In this document: in pieces, positions 11,725 through 24,389 of the stretch
Layout of the letters: each line of letters starts with the position of its first letter
How positions within the stretch are numbered: the first letter of the stretch is position 1
NCBI GenBank assembly: GCA_035235625.1
Contig: CP141142.1
Span: 21,152,995 to 21,216,994, forward strand
Direction: 5' to 3'
Length of the DNA stretch: 64,000 nucleotides
Source of the DNA: Saururus chinensis
Taxonomy: Eukaryota > Streptophyta > Magnoliopsida > Piperales > Saururaceae
Translations under genes and position numbers: made by a program
The notes under the pieces: generated by a model
The model's database searches: none
What the model saw: only the letters and a program-made list of their open reading frames with translations
What the model was told of the DNA's origin: nothing

Positions 11725-14700
11725 ATGGCTGGTCCTAATCATGCAGGCACTAATAACCATCGCGGTGCTCATGACCCAAGGGTGGACGATGTGTTGACCG
11801 CCATTGAAGTGTTGACACAGGTGGTCCAGGCTAAGCACGCGAGTGGTAGCAATTCTGAGTCTCTTTCACTCGAGGGATTCAAGAAGCTTAATCCCCCTAG
11901 CTTCAAGGGTGGATTGGATACCTCTATGGCGGATAATTGGAAGCTTCATATGGAGAAGATCTTTAGTGCCCGACTTTGCTCGGACAAGGAGAAGACTTGA
12001 CTTGCAGTCTTCACGTTCGAGGGCGAAGCTCAGAGGTGGTGGTTATCGATGGAGCGTCAGAGGTTCCATGGCCGAGCGGACATTCCTTGGGAGGAGTTCT
12101 TGTCAGCCTTTAACGACAAGTACTTCCCTCTTCATGTCCTAGAGGAGAAGAAGAAGGAGTTTCTCAGTCTGCAGCAGAGTTCTATGACGGTCTTGGCTTA
12201 TGAGACCCGTTTCATGGAGCTTGAGCGCTTTGCTCCTCGCTTCTTCAGCGATGAGTACGAGCAAGCACGTAAGTTTGAGGACGGTCTTAAGCCTTTCATC
12301 AAAGGCCGAGTCGTGCCATTCAGGCACAAGACCCTTGCTGAGGTACTTGAGATGGCCATCGTAGTAGAGCGGGATTCTAAAGAGTATATCTGGAGGAGAG
12401 GGCAGCAGCAGCAGCCTAAGAGGTCGAGGGCGGAGGATAGCCGTAACCGCCAAGATCATAAGCGGCGTGATACCCGTCATGTGAGGCATAACACTCAACA
12501 TGTGCAGCAGGATCCTCAGGACCGTCGTGCTAGTGTGACTTGCTATGATTGTCAGCAGAAGGGGCACTATGCCAATGAGTATCCGCAGAGGGCTGGTCGT
12601 GCTCAGAGACGTGCACCGATGACACCTAATACCGGTCCCAAGCAGCCGGGAGTACCACCGGCGAGAGCACCTACCAGGCAGCCCGATGGCAAAGGGAAGA
12701 AGCCGGCTCATGATGGGAGAGTCTTTGCTATTTCAGCGCAGGAGGCGGCTAACTCTTCGGGCGTGGTGGAAGGTATGATTCTCATTGCCTCCCACTATGC
12801 TAGAGTGTTATTTGATACCGGTTCCTCTCATTCTTTTGTGTCTCCACATTTTGCTCATGAGTTGGATGCTTGTTATAAGTTGTTGCATGTTCCTTTGCGT
12901 GTGTCTACACCTTCATCCTCTCTTCAAGTGGAAAAGTATGTTGAGATGATTCCTATGGAGATCGGTGGGCATGTGCTACATATGGATCTTATTATATTGC
13001 CGATGATTGACTTTAATGTGATCCTAGGCATGGATATGATGTTCAAGTTCCATGTGCATGTAGACTGTTGCAGGAGATGTGTGAAGTTCGAGTTGCCAGG
13101 AGCTAAGCCTTTTATCTTTCAAGGGGTGAAGTGTTCTAATGGCAAATTCTTGGTCTCTTCCTTCAAGGCCAAGAAGTGGATCAATAGTGGATGCGAAGCT
13201 TTCCTTGCTAGTGTTACAGGGTTGAACATGGAGTTACCTTCTTTGGATTCCGTTCGTGTTGTGGCGGAATTTCCCGATGTCTTCCCTAGTGACTTGGCGA
13301 GTTTACCACCGGAGAGGGAGATAGAATTTTGCATTGACCTTATTCCAGACACTACTCCTATTTCTAAGGCTCCCTATTGTATGGCTCCAGCCAAACTTAA
13401 AGAGCTTAAGGCTCAACTGCAGGATCTTATGGATAAGGGGTATATTAGGCCGAGTGTATCTCCTTGGGGTGCGCCGGTCTTATTTGTTCAGAAGAAGGAT
13501 GGTTCTCTACGGTTGTGTATTGACTACCGAATGCTTAATCAGGTAAGCATCAAGAACAAGTACCCTTTACCTAGAATTGATGATTTATTTGATCAGTTGC
13601 AGCAGGCACAGGTATTCTCTAAGATCAATTTGAGATCGGGTTATCACCAACTTCGGATCCGTCCTGATGATGTTGCAAAGACGGCTTTCCGTACCCGATA
13701 TGGGCATTATGAGTTCTTAGTTATGCCTTTTGGTCTTACTAATGCACCAGCCTCATTTATGGACTTGATGAACCGAGTCTTTTGGCCTTATCTTGATCGG
13801 TTTGTGATTATATTCGTGAATGATATTCTGATCTATTCGACCAATGAGGAAGAGCATGAAGCACATTTGAGGATTGTCTTGAGAAATTTACGGGAGCATA
13901 TGCTCTTTGCGAAGTTTGACAAGTGTGAATTTTGGCTCAAGAAAGTGCATTTCCTTGGTCATGTTATATTGAGAGACGGTGTGGCGGTTGATCCCTCGAA
14001 AGTTGAAGCCGTGTTGAATTGGGAGCAACCGAAGAGTGCATCGGAGGTCCGTAGCTTCCTAGGACTTGCCGGGTACTACCGTCATTTCATCGAGGGTTTT
14101 TCTAGCCTTGCAAGCCCTATGACTAAGTTGACAAGGAAGAATGAGAAGTTTGAGTGGAACTCAGCTTGTGAAGAGAGTTTCCAAGAGTTGAGGAAGAGGC
14201 TAACTTCAGCTCTGGTTCTAACTTTATCTTCCGGGAGTGGCGGATTCATGGTCTATAGTGATGCTTCTCTTCGCGGCTTGGGTTGTGTACTCATGCAGCA
14301 TGGGAGAGTGGTGGCTTATGCATCTCGACAGCTTAGAGTGCACGAGTGGAATTACCCCACTCATGACTTGGAGTTAGCGGCCATAGTTTTTGCATTGAAG
14401 ATTTTGGCGGCACGATCTCTATGGTGAGAAGTTTGAGGTATTCACTGATCACAAGAGCTTGAAGTACTTATTCACTCAGTGAGATCTTAATTTGAGGCAA
14501 AGGAGGTGGCTTGAATTCTTGAAGGATTATGACTTCACGATATCGTATCATCCGGGCAAAGCGAACGTGGTGGCGGATGCTTTGAGTCGGAAATCAGCCA
14601 CTACGGTTGCTTGCATGCGAGTTCGTGAGTGGCTCCTTTACAAGGATGCCATTGAGCCAAGGCCAGAGTTAACTTTGGGGGACACACGGAGCTGGTTTGC

Positions 14701-16158
14701 TAATCTCTCTATTAGCTCTAGTGTGGTGGATGACATGGTCAAAGCTCAGAAAAGTGATGAAGAGATCCTAGCTCTTAAGGCTAAGCTAAGGGAGAAGGCA
14801 GTGTTGGGCTTTGAGGAAAAGGCCTATGGGAGTTTGATGTATAGGGGTCGTTGGTGTGTGCCGAACACCGTTGAGCTGAGAGAGCGTATCCTATCGGAGG
14901 CACACCATTCTAAGTTCTCTATCCATCCTGGAGGAACGAAGATGTACCACGACGTGAAGAGGACATTTTGGTGGAATGGGATGAAGAAGGACATTGCGGT
15001 CTATGTGTCCAAATGCCTTGTGTGTCAGCAAGTCAAGGCAGAGCATCGGCATCCAGGCGGTTTACTACAACCACTTCTGGTTTCGGAGTGGAAGTGGGAG
15101 CACGTCACTATGGATTTCATCTCCGGATTGCCATGGTCGCCGAGTGGTAATGATGCTGTTTGGGTGATTGTTGATCGACTTACTAAGTCCGCTCATTTCC
15201 TCGCGATTAGAATGACTACTCCTTTGGATGTCTTAGCTGCTCTATATTTGAGGGAGATCATGTGGTTACATAGGATTCCAGTATCTATTGTCTCCGATCG
15301 TGACCCGCGGTTCACTTCGAGGTCTTGGCAGAGCTTTCAGGGTGCTTTGGGCACATCTTTACATCTTAGCTCCGCCTACCATCCTCAGACGGACAGACAG
15401 TCCGAAAGGACCATTCAGACGCTTGAGGACATGCTTCGGGCTTGTATCCTTGAGTGGAAAGGAAGTTGGGAGCAACATTTGCCGCTGGTTGAGTTTTCTT
15501 ATAATAATAGCTACCAAGCGAGCATCCAGATGGCACCTTTGAGGCGCTTTATGGGCGTCCTTGCCGATCACTGTTGTGTTGGAGTGAGGTTGGAGATCAC
15601 CTTCTCACTGGCCCAAACCTTATTCAGCAGTCAGTGGAGAAGATACGCCTTATCCGGGAGAGGTTACATGCAGCTCAGAGTCATCAGAAGAGTTATGCCG
15701 ATAGGAGACGGCGGGAGTTGGAGTTTGGTGTTGGTGATCATGTCTTCCTTAAGATCTCTCCGACTCGTGGTGTTGTTCGATTTGGACAATGGGGGAAGTT
15801 GTCACCTCATTTTATTCGTCCATTCGAGATCTTGGAGCAGATTGGCGCCACAGCTTATCGGGTAACACTTCCACCCCGACTGGCTGATATCCATAATGTA
15901 TTCCACGTCTCACTTCTTCGGAAGTATGAGCCGGATCCTACTCATGTCTTGGATTTTGAGCCGTTGGAGCTCTAGGAGAATCTTTCCTACGAGGAGGTAC
16001 CTATTCAGATTCTTGACCGTAAGGAGAAGGTACTTCGGCAAAAGGCAATCCCACTCGTGAAGGTGTTGTGGAGGAATCATGGAGTCGAGGAAGCCACATG
16101 GGAAACGGAGGATGAGATCAGAAAGAAATATCCTCATCTTTTTGTCGCTGACCACTAA
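11725..16158 (+). pseudogene. gag-pol of the Tekay/Del chromovirus, inactivated
   Basis: A single reading frame from ATG 11725 once encoded capsid, protease, reverse transcriptase, RNase H and integrase with a chromodomain-like end. Visible parts: capsid domain about 11890-12390; zinc knuckle starting [10 protein letters not shown] at 12541, whose last Cys is Tyr; protease DTGSS at 12814; RT about 13370-13980; RNase H from about 14240; integrase HHCC zinc finger 14900-15030; its catalytic acids in MDFISG (15110), SDRDPRF (15295) and DRQSERT (15398); chromodomain-like tail 15997-16140. Damage: TGA at 11998, a one-base gain in a T run near 14403, TGA at 14480, a one-base loss near 15540, and TAG at 15973. 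In RT two positions that are normally catalytic Asp are Asn (INLRSGY, codon 13627; FVND, codon 13819). The element therefore lacks a working polymerase. Confidence 0.95.
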
Positions 16159-16183
16159 CGAATTTTGGGGGACCAAAATTCCT

Positions 16184-16196
16184 AAGAGAGGGAGGA
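16184..16196 (+). other. polypurine tract
   Basis: AAGAGAGGGAGGA lies directly against the TG that opens the 3' LTR, the expected primer for plus-strand DNA synthesis. Confidence 0.9.
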
Positions 16197-19100
16197 TGTA
16201 AGGACCCTCATCTCTAAACCGGTTTTTGGTTTTCTTTAATTATGGGTTATCGTGAGATTAACGCGTTTTCTGATCTTATTTGGTGATTTCATAAAATAAA
16301 TGGTGTTTGTGATGGTTTTAACCAAAATTAACTTCAATATTAGTAGTCTTAAGTGATTTTCAACCAAATGTGAATTTTTGGGATTTTTCGGAATTTTCAC
16401 TATTTTCCCAAAAATTAGGGTTTTGGCGGGACCCCTATGGGCCCCACCGTCGAAAATTTAATTTTTGGGTCAAATGAACCTAGACATATACTTAAGGTCA
16501 TACAAAAATTTTCAGAATTTTATTAGGCTTAATTAGTGTTTAAATTTGCAAAAAACCCACTTTTAGCCTACTTTTGCTATTTATACCCCAAAACATACCC
16601 ATGCGTACCCCAACCCTTACTATAAAAGGGTAGACCTGAGCCATTTCCATTTTTGGGAATAGGGTAAGGAAGGAGGGCTGGCCTAATCCCCACTTAGGCC
16701 CGAATTAGAAGCCGATTAAGGTAAGCTTACTCTAATTAAGCATTAATCCATTACTTTCATCTTAATCTCTTCCAAATCTACCATTTTTCCCTTGATTCAA
16801 TTCATTTTTGGGCATCAAAAACTACTGATTTGTGTTTTACTACAAACCCTAATATTCAAAATTCAATTTTTAGTACCAATAAGCCCTAGATCTAAGATTT
16901 AATTAGGGATTTCTTGAGTAAATCGATTTTTATTAGAGTTTAATTCAAACTCATTGTGTTTTCAAGGATTTCAAGAAGGGTGACTCTTCAATCCGAGCTT
17001 AATCAAGTGCTGAGGTAATGGGTCTTCAAAATCTCTGTTTATCCATGGTAAAATTCTTCATTTTTGGCTTATTTTGAAATGGAGTTGCTTCATTTGGTGT
17101 GTTAATGGTAAGATTAGAAAATGGAATTATTTAATCCCGATTTCTTAGGGTTTTGCATTATTATTGTATGGTTTGATGTTCTGGAAGTCAAGAAGGACTT
17201 TTGATGATGATTAGGGTGTTAGATGTGGATTTGAAGTGTTATTAATGGTGTTTCGGTTTGAATTTGCGAAAGGAAGAAGATGGACTGTTCTGCTTTGTTG
17301 GCGATCGAACGGCCCTTGTGGGCGATCAATCGGCAACACTGCCGAAATGTCAGTTTTCCAGTTCAGCCGATCGAACGGCCTGCTAGGCATTCAAACGGCC
17401 GAACTATAAATTTCAAAATTTTGCGTTTAACCGATCGAACGGCCTGAAGGGCTATCGATCGGCTACACAGTAAATTGTATGTTGTGCATATGATGTCTAT
17501 TTTGATGATTCCACTTTAGCTTGCCAATTTTATATGAATGTGGAGTGTTTTAAGCTATGTTAGGCTACTGGAAATTCATGCTATTAAGTTTATGGAGTTG
17601 AGATATATGCTTAGAGATGGTGGAATGACTTATGTTTTGTGGCATGATGTTGGAAACGTCATCTTGAAATTATGAATGGTTGGTTTCTCATTGTTAAGCA
17701 TATTTTCAGTAGAACTATAATCTATTATTGGACTGATTTGTCATGATCAAACGTGGTTAGTTGGTGTGTGAATGTTGGTGAATGCCATGACTCAATGATG
17801 AAATGGGTGATGTTATATGTGTTTAGCCTTTGTGGTTGAGTTTTGAATTGAGATATGATTTCAACGATTCTTCTTCTATGATTTCCGCTGGAATTCATGT
17901 TTAGATGGAAATTCACATGTGTAGTATGGTAGTGAGTCTATTTTGAAGCATGTTGGTATGCATTATGTGAAATGTTTCTACTAGTTACACACATGCATTT
18001 GGGGGTTTGAATGATGATGTTGAAGCTTGATATTGTGATTATGAATGATGCATTAGGGGCTGATGAGAGCACTTATCATGTATTAGGATTTATGTATGCT
18101 TTGCCCACATATGTACCATGCTGCATGCATCATGAAAATGGATTTCAAATTGAGGCTTCATCGTAATTAATCGAATTTGACCGATTGGATGCAATGTGAT
18201 GAAATAGTGTACCGGGTTGATCGATCGTGGATTAATCGCAAGTTGATTGGTCCGAAAGGACATATTTTGATTTGAGTTCCTGTGTGGAACGAGTGCACTC
18301 CCCGGGTTGAGTTTTGTTAAATGGAATGATGTGGGGACGAGTTGTGTACTTGTTTTGCGGATTGTGAGAATGTTATTACGAGTGTCATCTGGACCCTAAG
18401 AATCCAGTGTGGTATGCCGTGTGCACCCCGCTACCACGTGTTCTAGGGTTCTCTGTGTGAGAACTCGGGCTCTTCCCTCCACAGGAGATGTCCCTGGGCG
18501 AACACCCCTACTCCAGATTCTCTATGTAAGAATGGGACATCCTTGGCCAGGATCGTCCAGGGCGAGCAGTATTAGGGATTGACAACCCCGATCTTTCTTT
18601 AATTCTTGTGTAGAATTTTGGACCATGACACGCCTTCGTGGCCTTGTCTATGCTCCCGTCTGTGTGACATTAATGTGTGATTACTCCTTGATGGAGGCTG
18701 TGATGATGTAATGTATGATGAAATATGTATGTTAGAGATACATTCATGCATGGTGTTATGATATAATGCATGTGAGAAATATGTATGTTAGAGATACATT
18801 CATGCATGGGGTTATGATATAATGCATGTGGGAATATGTATGTTAGAGATACATCAATGCAGATTGTTATGATATAATGCATGTGGGAATATGTATGTTA
18901 GAGATACAACCATGCAGGTTGAATTATGCACTATGATGTTGTGTTAGGTGATATTTATATGTGATTAGAAAATGATGCACCATGTAAACCTTTGATCTAA
19001 ATGATCTTATTACTATGCTATCGTGCTTTCGACGTTGATAGTGATACTAAAACCATTGCTGAGTTTGTTAAAACTCACCCCTCTTTTGTGTTTTGATTTG

Positions 19101-19555
19101 GGGCTACGTGGTGCGACACGCAGACGGACAGGATCGCCTTTTTGAGGAAAGGTCAGAGGTAGCCTGGGTGTGATGATGGAGATCGTTGTGTGACTTATCT
19201 TCTTTGGTTCTATGTTTTATGATTTGGACCTTTTTGTAGGGTTCTTTGTTTTGGACTTATGTTACGTTTTACAGTTGTGATGTTTATGACTCATTTTGAG
19301 TCGGTGTGGGCTTTATTTAACTAAGCTTGTGGGTCTGAGAATTGTTGTTTACTTTGTGATAAACAATACTCTTTATTTCCCTTTTATTTACTCTTGCTCA
19401 AAGGATTGTGCGCACTCCGTATTTTTGTTAATCGCCCGTGGTTAGGGTTAAGTCTTCCGCTAGATCGTTTCTCAATTTTCACTTCGTCGCCCCCGCATGC
19501 TTGACCGGCCCCTGGACCGGGTTCGGCTTGGGTCGGGCATCGCCGGGGTGTGACA
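16197..19555 (+). repeat. 3' LTR of the chromovirus
   Basis: It starts TGTAAGGACCC and ends GTGTGACA. It matches the 5' LTR along its whole length, with the same TATA box (16621), GATCGAACGGCC cluster (about 17300-17465) and four-unit minisatellite (18696-18918). Confidence 0.95.
18696..18918 (+). repeat. minisatellite in the 3' LTR, 4 units of ~56 bp
   Basis: Same four-unit layout as in the 5' LTR, with a few base changes. Confidence 0.85.
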
Positions 19556-20534
19556 TAAACAATTCCCACATGTAGTAGACAAGTTGGGTGGTAAAGAAAT
19601 CAGGAAGATGCATCATCCATGTCCAATCCAGTCAAAGATCAGCCATCTAACCCGAAAGGGGAAGAGAAAGAAGAAAATGAGACAAGTGGCTAAGCTCAAT
19701 GCATGTACGCTTGAGGACAAATTGTGCAAGAGACCAATCACAGTGGACAAAGTTGCACCATTGTAGTTTGCTTGATGGCATATTTTGGAAAACCTTTATT
19801 TCTGATTGTGGCACAATATGTTGGCAATTCAACCATAAATTCCATGTGCTGAAACTTCATTTCTTAATGTGTTTTTGTTGTCTAAATTAATATAAAGCAA
19901 TACTTCAAGTACCAGTTTATAATAGCAATCTCCTTATTTATCACTAGGCAAATTGGTTTAAGGGTTAGAAGCTGTAAATCAAAACCCAATCAAGTCATGC
20001 CTCCAGATTTGAGTTCCATCCCAAAGGGATTTCATAGGCAAATCCCATGTTATCTGAACGAATACAATTTTTAGCAATGACACATCTTTATCGGCTGAAT
20101 GAAATTATAAACGTATTAATTCTTATGAATCACAAATTCTTAACTGCTCAACGGCCTTCATTACTGCACATGCACAATTTGGACCAAATCTAACCAATCA
20201 GGAATAATATATCATTCATATCGTACCATCAAATACCGCAATGTCACCTGTCCATTATCATCTACAATTCCGATGTGTTATCAGAACAACGTCATACAAA
20301 GAATATTGATTTCTCATCAATCAACTTCAGCCAAAAACTATACGAAACCATCAAATTCTATTAGTCTTGTAACAACACAAATAACTTCAAGATTCACCTT
20401 AAACATTAATCAATTATGGTACTCCTCCATAAATTATTCATATAAACCATCAGTGAAACACAAACCAAATCACATAGTCAAGGACAAACACTATCAAGTT
20501 AATCCACATCTACTATCAAGAAAATAGTCGTCAT
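19556..20534. other. 3' regions of the two convergent MULE genes
   Basis: The first bases resume the transposase reading frame interrupted at 8206 and soon reach stops near 19577. The rest is AT-rich and shows no further domain. It probably holds the facing 3' untranslated regions of the transposase (plus) and protease (minus). Confidence 0.5.
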
Positions 20535-22268
20535 ATGGAATTTTGCAGAATTTGGTATGCAACCCTATGTCTCATGATGCGCATGTCCTCTCTGGTAAAG
20601 CTAAATCGGTACCCATGCGACAGGTACCACATATAAATGCATACTCAGACACCGCAATCATTGTTGTTGATTTGTTGTGGGTGTCTGGTTATCTCTCTCA
20701 TCGGGAGGCACAAGATAGCAGCTGCTGCATATCCCAATTTCAACAAAACTATTGGCAAAACATGTCTGAGAATCGCCAATTTCTTGTAGTACTGCTCTAC
20801 CTCAATGCCAGAGCTAGAAGAATGAGAGTCCAATGGTTACCGTTTACATGAAGAGGGAAGTGGTGGACCTCATATTTCGAGAAGTATTTTTCATTCACCT
20901 TCATCAACTTCATCATACTGGTCAAAACTTTTGGCCATGCATCTACAACGGCAGCTCTAGAGACAGTTGCATCCTTTTCCTTCATCGATGCGTAAATACT
21001 GAGGAGGGTAGATGCATCCATCCTCATAAGCTCCTGTGGAATTAGAAATAGACATCAGTCAAGTAGTTAGCAGTTGTCAGTTAAATATGATATTAAAAAC
21101 AAATGAAGGCCTACCATAAAATGTACAAGATGGAAGGCTTGCTTATTAGTTGAGTTCCTAAGGGCCTTCTTCCGCAATGCTAGCACATACGCATCAATAT
21201 GCTATATTAGATGAATTAAACATCGAATTAGTATCGTATATAATAGGGATAATAATTTGAATCACTATTATTGTGTACAACTGAAATTTGCACATATATT
21301 ATCCCAAAGCCACCTATGTTGCTGCATAATGGACCGTATAAACTCCGATGTCAACTGGATTCCACCAATTGCTGGCCTGCTGCTCAATTATGATTGCTCC
21401 GAATTTTAACACATATTTATGGCAATGAAATATGAAATTAATCGATATTGAAATGAAATGTGTATGTAACCGAGTACTATGCTATAACTCACTCAGATTT
21501 CCAACCCTTTCTTCGAATGGTGTTTTCTTCTTCCGGTGTTAACTTATGTGGTTTAGGACATGCAAACTCCAGCAATGCTATCTCTGAGAGAGCAACGAGT
21601 CCACATATCTTGCTTCTGTGGACTTCTTGCCTTGCTGGATTTTGTCCCTTAGATTGGTTGGCAGTACCTAAATGTCCCCCTTCTTCAATTTGATTTAGTA
21701 AATGGTTAGCCAATTCAATGTTAGCCTGCCCATCTTCTTCTCCCTCGCATTGAACATCGTTGTCGTTTAAGGGCTCGCTAGCAGTCTCATCCTCTTCCAC
21801 ATCACTTGGTCCCCTCATCAACCTCCTCTTGCTTCTCCTTGGCACCGTATAAGGGGTCCTTACATATTTGCTGGCAATCCTCTTCCTCCCAAGGACATCG
21901 GAGGGCACAACCTCTTTGACTCTTGGGGCATCACTCCTAATGTCAACCCTTGCCTCCCCAACCGCCACACCAGATGCACCATTAAATGGGAAAACTACAT
22001 CTGTGACTATTTCCTTTAAAAAATTGCATGTGTGAGTAAAAGTGCACATCATAATATAAAAATATTAGCATAATGTGCGGCAATAATGAAATAAACGTAT
22101 AGCATTGAGGTATTCAAACCCACGTTCTTCATATAAATAAAATTGTGAGGTAACTAACTTGCGGACAAGAAGATTCATTGATGGGGTTTTCATGGGCTCC
22201 ATCGTCAGCAACATAATCATATCCAGCATCCTTCCTGTCTTGGTAAATATTATAAACCATACTATGAT
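20535..22268 (-). pseudogene. decayed Ulp1-like cysteine protease (peptidase C48) of a MULE
   Basis: Ulp1 enzymes cut SUMO from proteins; plant MULEs often carry such a gene with unknown role. On the minus strand, exon-like blocks in order are: an acidic start (22268-22165); a Lys/Arg-rich part with GRKRIASKYVRTPYT (about 22020-21489); HIDAYVLALRKKALRN (about 21201-21115); a block from 21033 with FPLHVNGNHWTLIL, whose His-Trp codons are 20836-20831; then HPQQINNNDCGV with the catalytic Gln and Cys (Cys codon 20656-20654); and a C-terminal block with FTREDMRIMRHRVA. A frameshift lies just after the His motif, a TGA follows DCGV (20647-20645), and the site where the family has the catalytic Asp (YDS) reads YYK. 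The protein is therefore not functional. The start is lost at the inverted LTR. Confidence 0.75.
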
Positions 22269-24236
22269 TGTCACGCCCCGGCGATGCCCGAGCTGAACCC
22301 GGTCCAAGGGTCAAGCGCACGGGGGCGACGAAGTGAAGATTGAGAAACGATCTAGCGGAAGACTTAACCCTAACCACGGGCGATTAACAGAAATACAGAG
22401 TATGCACAATCCTTTGAGCAAGAGTAAATAAAAGGGAAGAAAGAGTGTTGTTTATCACAAAGTAAACAACTAATCTCAAACCCACATGCTTAGTTAAGTA
22501 AAGACCACACCGGCCCAAAATAAGTCATAAGCATCACAACTGTAAAATGTGACATAAATCCAAAACAAAGAACCCTACACAAAGGTTCTAACATAAACAT
22601 GAAACCAAAGAAGATAAGTCACACAACGATCTCCATGATCACATCCAAGCCATCTCCGACCTTTCCTCAAAGAGGAGATCCTGTCCGTCTGCGTGTCGCA
22701 CCACGCAGCCCCAAACCAAAACACAAGAAAGAGGGGTGAGTTTAACAAACTTAGCAATGGTTTTTAATATCACCAGCAATATTGAAAATACAATAGCATA
22801 GCAATATAGTCATTTAGATCAAAGATTTACATGATGCATCATTTTCTGATCACACATACACATCACCTAACACTGCATTATAGTGCATAATCCACAAAAT
22901 TTCATTCCATCATGACCACCCTGCATGAATGTATCTCTAACATACATATTCCCACATGCATCACATCAAAATTAACCTGCATGGATGTATCTCTAACATA
23001 CATATTCCCACATCCATTATATCATAATCAACCTGCATGGATGTATCTCTAACATATATATTCCCACATCCATTATATCATAACGACCTGCATGGATGTA
23101 TCTCTAACATACATATTCCCACATGCATCATATCATAATCAACCTGCATGGATGTATCTCAATCATACATATTCCCACATGCATCATATCAAAATCAACC
23201 TCCATCAAGGAGTAATCACAAATTTGGTGTCACACAGACGGGAACATAGACAAGGCCACGAGGGTGTGTCATGATCCAAAATTCTATACAAGAATTCAAG
23301 AAAGTTCAGGGTTGTCAATCCCTAATGAAACTGCTCGCCCTGGACGATCCTGGCCAAGGATGTTCCATTTTCACACAGAGAATCTAGAGCAGGGGTGTTC
23401 GCCCAGGGACATCTCCTGCGGAGGGAAGAGCCCGAGTTTTCACACAGAGAACCCTAGAACACGTGGTAGCGGGGTGCACACGGCATACCACACTGGATTC
23501 TCAGGGTCCAGATGACATTCATAAAAACATTCTCACAATCCGCAAGACAAGTACACAACTCGTCCCCACATAATCCCATTTAATTAGACTCAACCCGGGG
23601 AGTGCACTCGTTCCACACAGGAACTCAAATCAAAATATGTTCTTTCGGACCAATCAACTTATGATTAATCCACGACCGATCAATCCGGCACACAATTTCA
23701 CCATATTGCATCCAATCGATCAAATTCGATTAACCTCGATGAAGCCTCGATTGGAAATTCATTTTTTCATGATGCATGTAGCATGGTACATACGTGGGCA
23801 AGGCATACATGAATCCTAATTCATGATAAGTGCTCTCATCAGCCCCTAATGCATCATTCATAATCACAATATTAAATTTCAACATCATCAATTAATCCCC
23901 ACATGTGTGTGTAACTAGTAGAAGTACTTCACTCAATGCATTTCAACATGCTTAAAATTAACTTACTACTACACTACTCATGTGAATTTCCATCTAAACA
24001 TGAATTCCAACGGAAATCATAGAAGAAGAATCGTTGAAATCGTATCCCAATTCAAATCTCAACCACAAAGGCTAAACACATATAAAATCACCCATTTCAT
24101 CATTGAGTCATGACATTAATCAACAACCACACACCAACTAACCATACTCTATCATGACAAATCAGTCTAATAATAAGTTGTATTCTTACTGAAAATATGC
24201 TCAACCTATAGCATGCAAAGGAGACATTTGTTTAAT
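22269..24236 (-). repeat. truncated inverted LTR of the same chromovirus family
   Basis: Read on the minus strand it ends in GTGACA at 22269 and matches the 3' ~1.95 kb of the LTR (equivalent to about 17690-19555). The 5' part of the LTR is missing beyond about 24236. It contains five minisatellite units at 22919-23201. It lies at the 5' side of the protease gene and may have cut it off from its upstream exons. Confidence 0.9.
22919..23201 (-). repeat. minisatellite in the inverted LTR, 5 units of ~56 bp
   Basis: Five units with the TATGTATGTTAGAG core in reverse orientation, one more than in the full-length element. Confidence 0.85.
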
Positions 24237-24389
24237 ATATATTTTATTTTATTAAAATTTAATATATATGTATATATATGGGTAATATATATATATTTTA
24301 ACTAGAATTTATAACATAAGTTGGAAGCTTATAAGTAGACATTATATGTAGAAGAATCACATAGAGAGTAGACAGGATGAAGGTAAGCA

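Larger units (their letters stand above)
8207..19555 (+). mobile_element. full-length Ty3/gypsy chromovirus, Tekay/Del type, defective
   Basis: The element has two LTRs of 3358 and 3359 bp, a tRNA-Met-type primer-binding site, a gag-pol region in the order gag, protease, reverse transcriptase, RNase H, integrase, chromodomain-like tail, and a polypurine tract. The flanking 5-bp target duplication is TAAAT (8202-8206) and TAAAC (19556-19560), one mismatch. The first 480 bases of the two LTRs show 23 mismatches by eye (about 5%), so the insertion is not recent, though younger than the MULE it broke. The coding region has stops and frameshifts and two lost catalytic residues, so it is not autonomous. 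Long LTRs and an integrase tail with chromodomain-like sequence point to the Tekay/Del clade. Confidence 0.95.
3541..22268. mobile_element. Ulp1-carrying Mutator-like element (Kaonashi-type layout), split by a nested retrotransposon
   Basis: A mudrA gene on the plus strand (4989-8206) and a Ulp1 protease gene on the minus strand (22268-20535) converge, and only the chromovirus at 8207-19555 and a short non-coding stretch separate them. MULEs with a second Ulp1-like gene are known in plants. Removing the chromovirus leaves an element core of about 6 kb. The outer ends are not defined: the left may be the CCCGGG repeats, and the right is lost or masked by the inverted LTR at 22269. Linkage of the two genes into one element is inferred from order and orientation. 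Confidence 0.6.

Noticed and set aside
11447..11838. Two 116-aa frames on opposite strands at the LTR/gag border
   Set aside because: They span the LTR end and primer-binding site; the real gag frame starts at 11725 in another frame.
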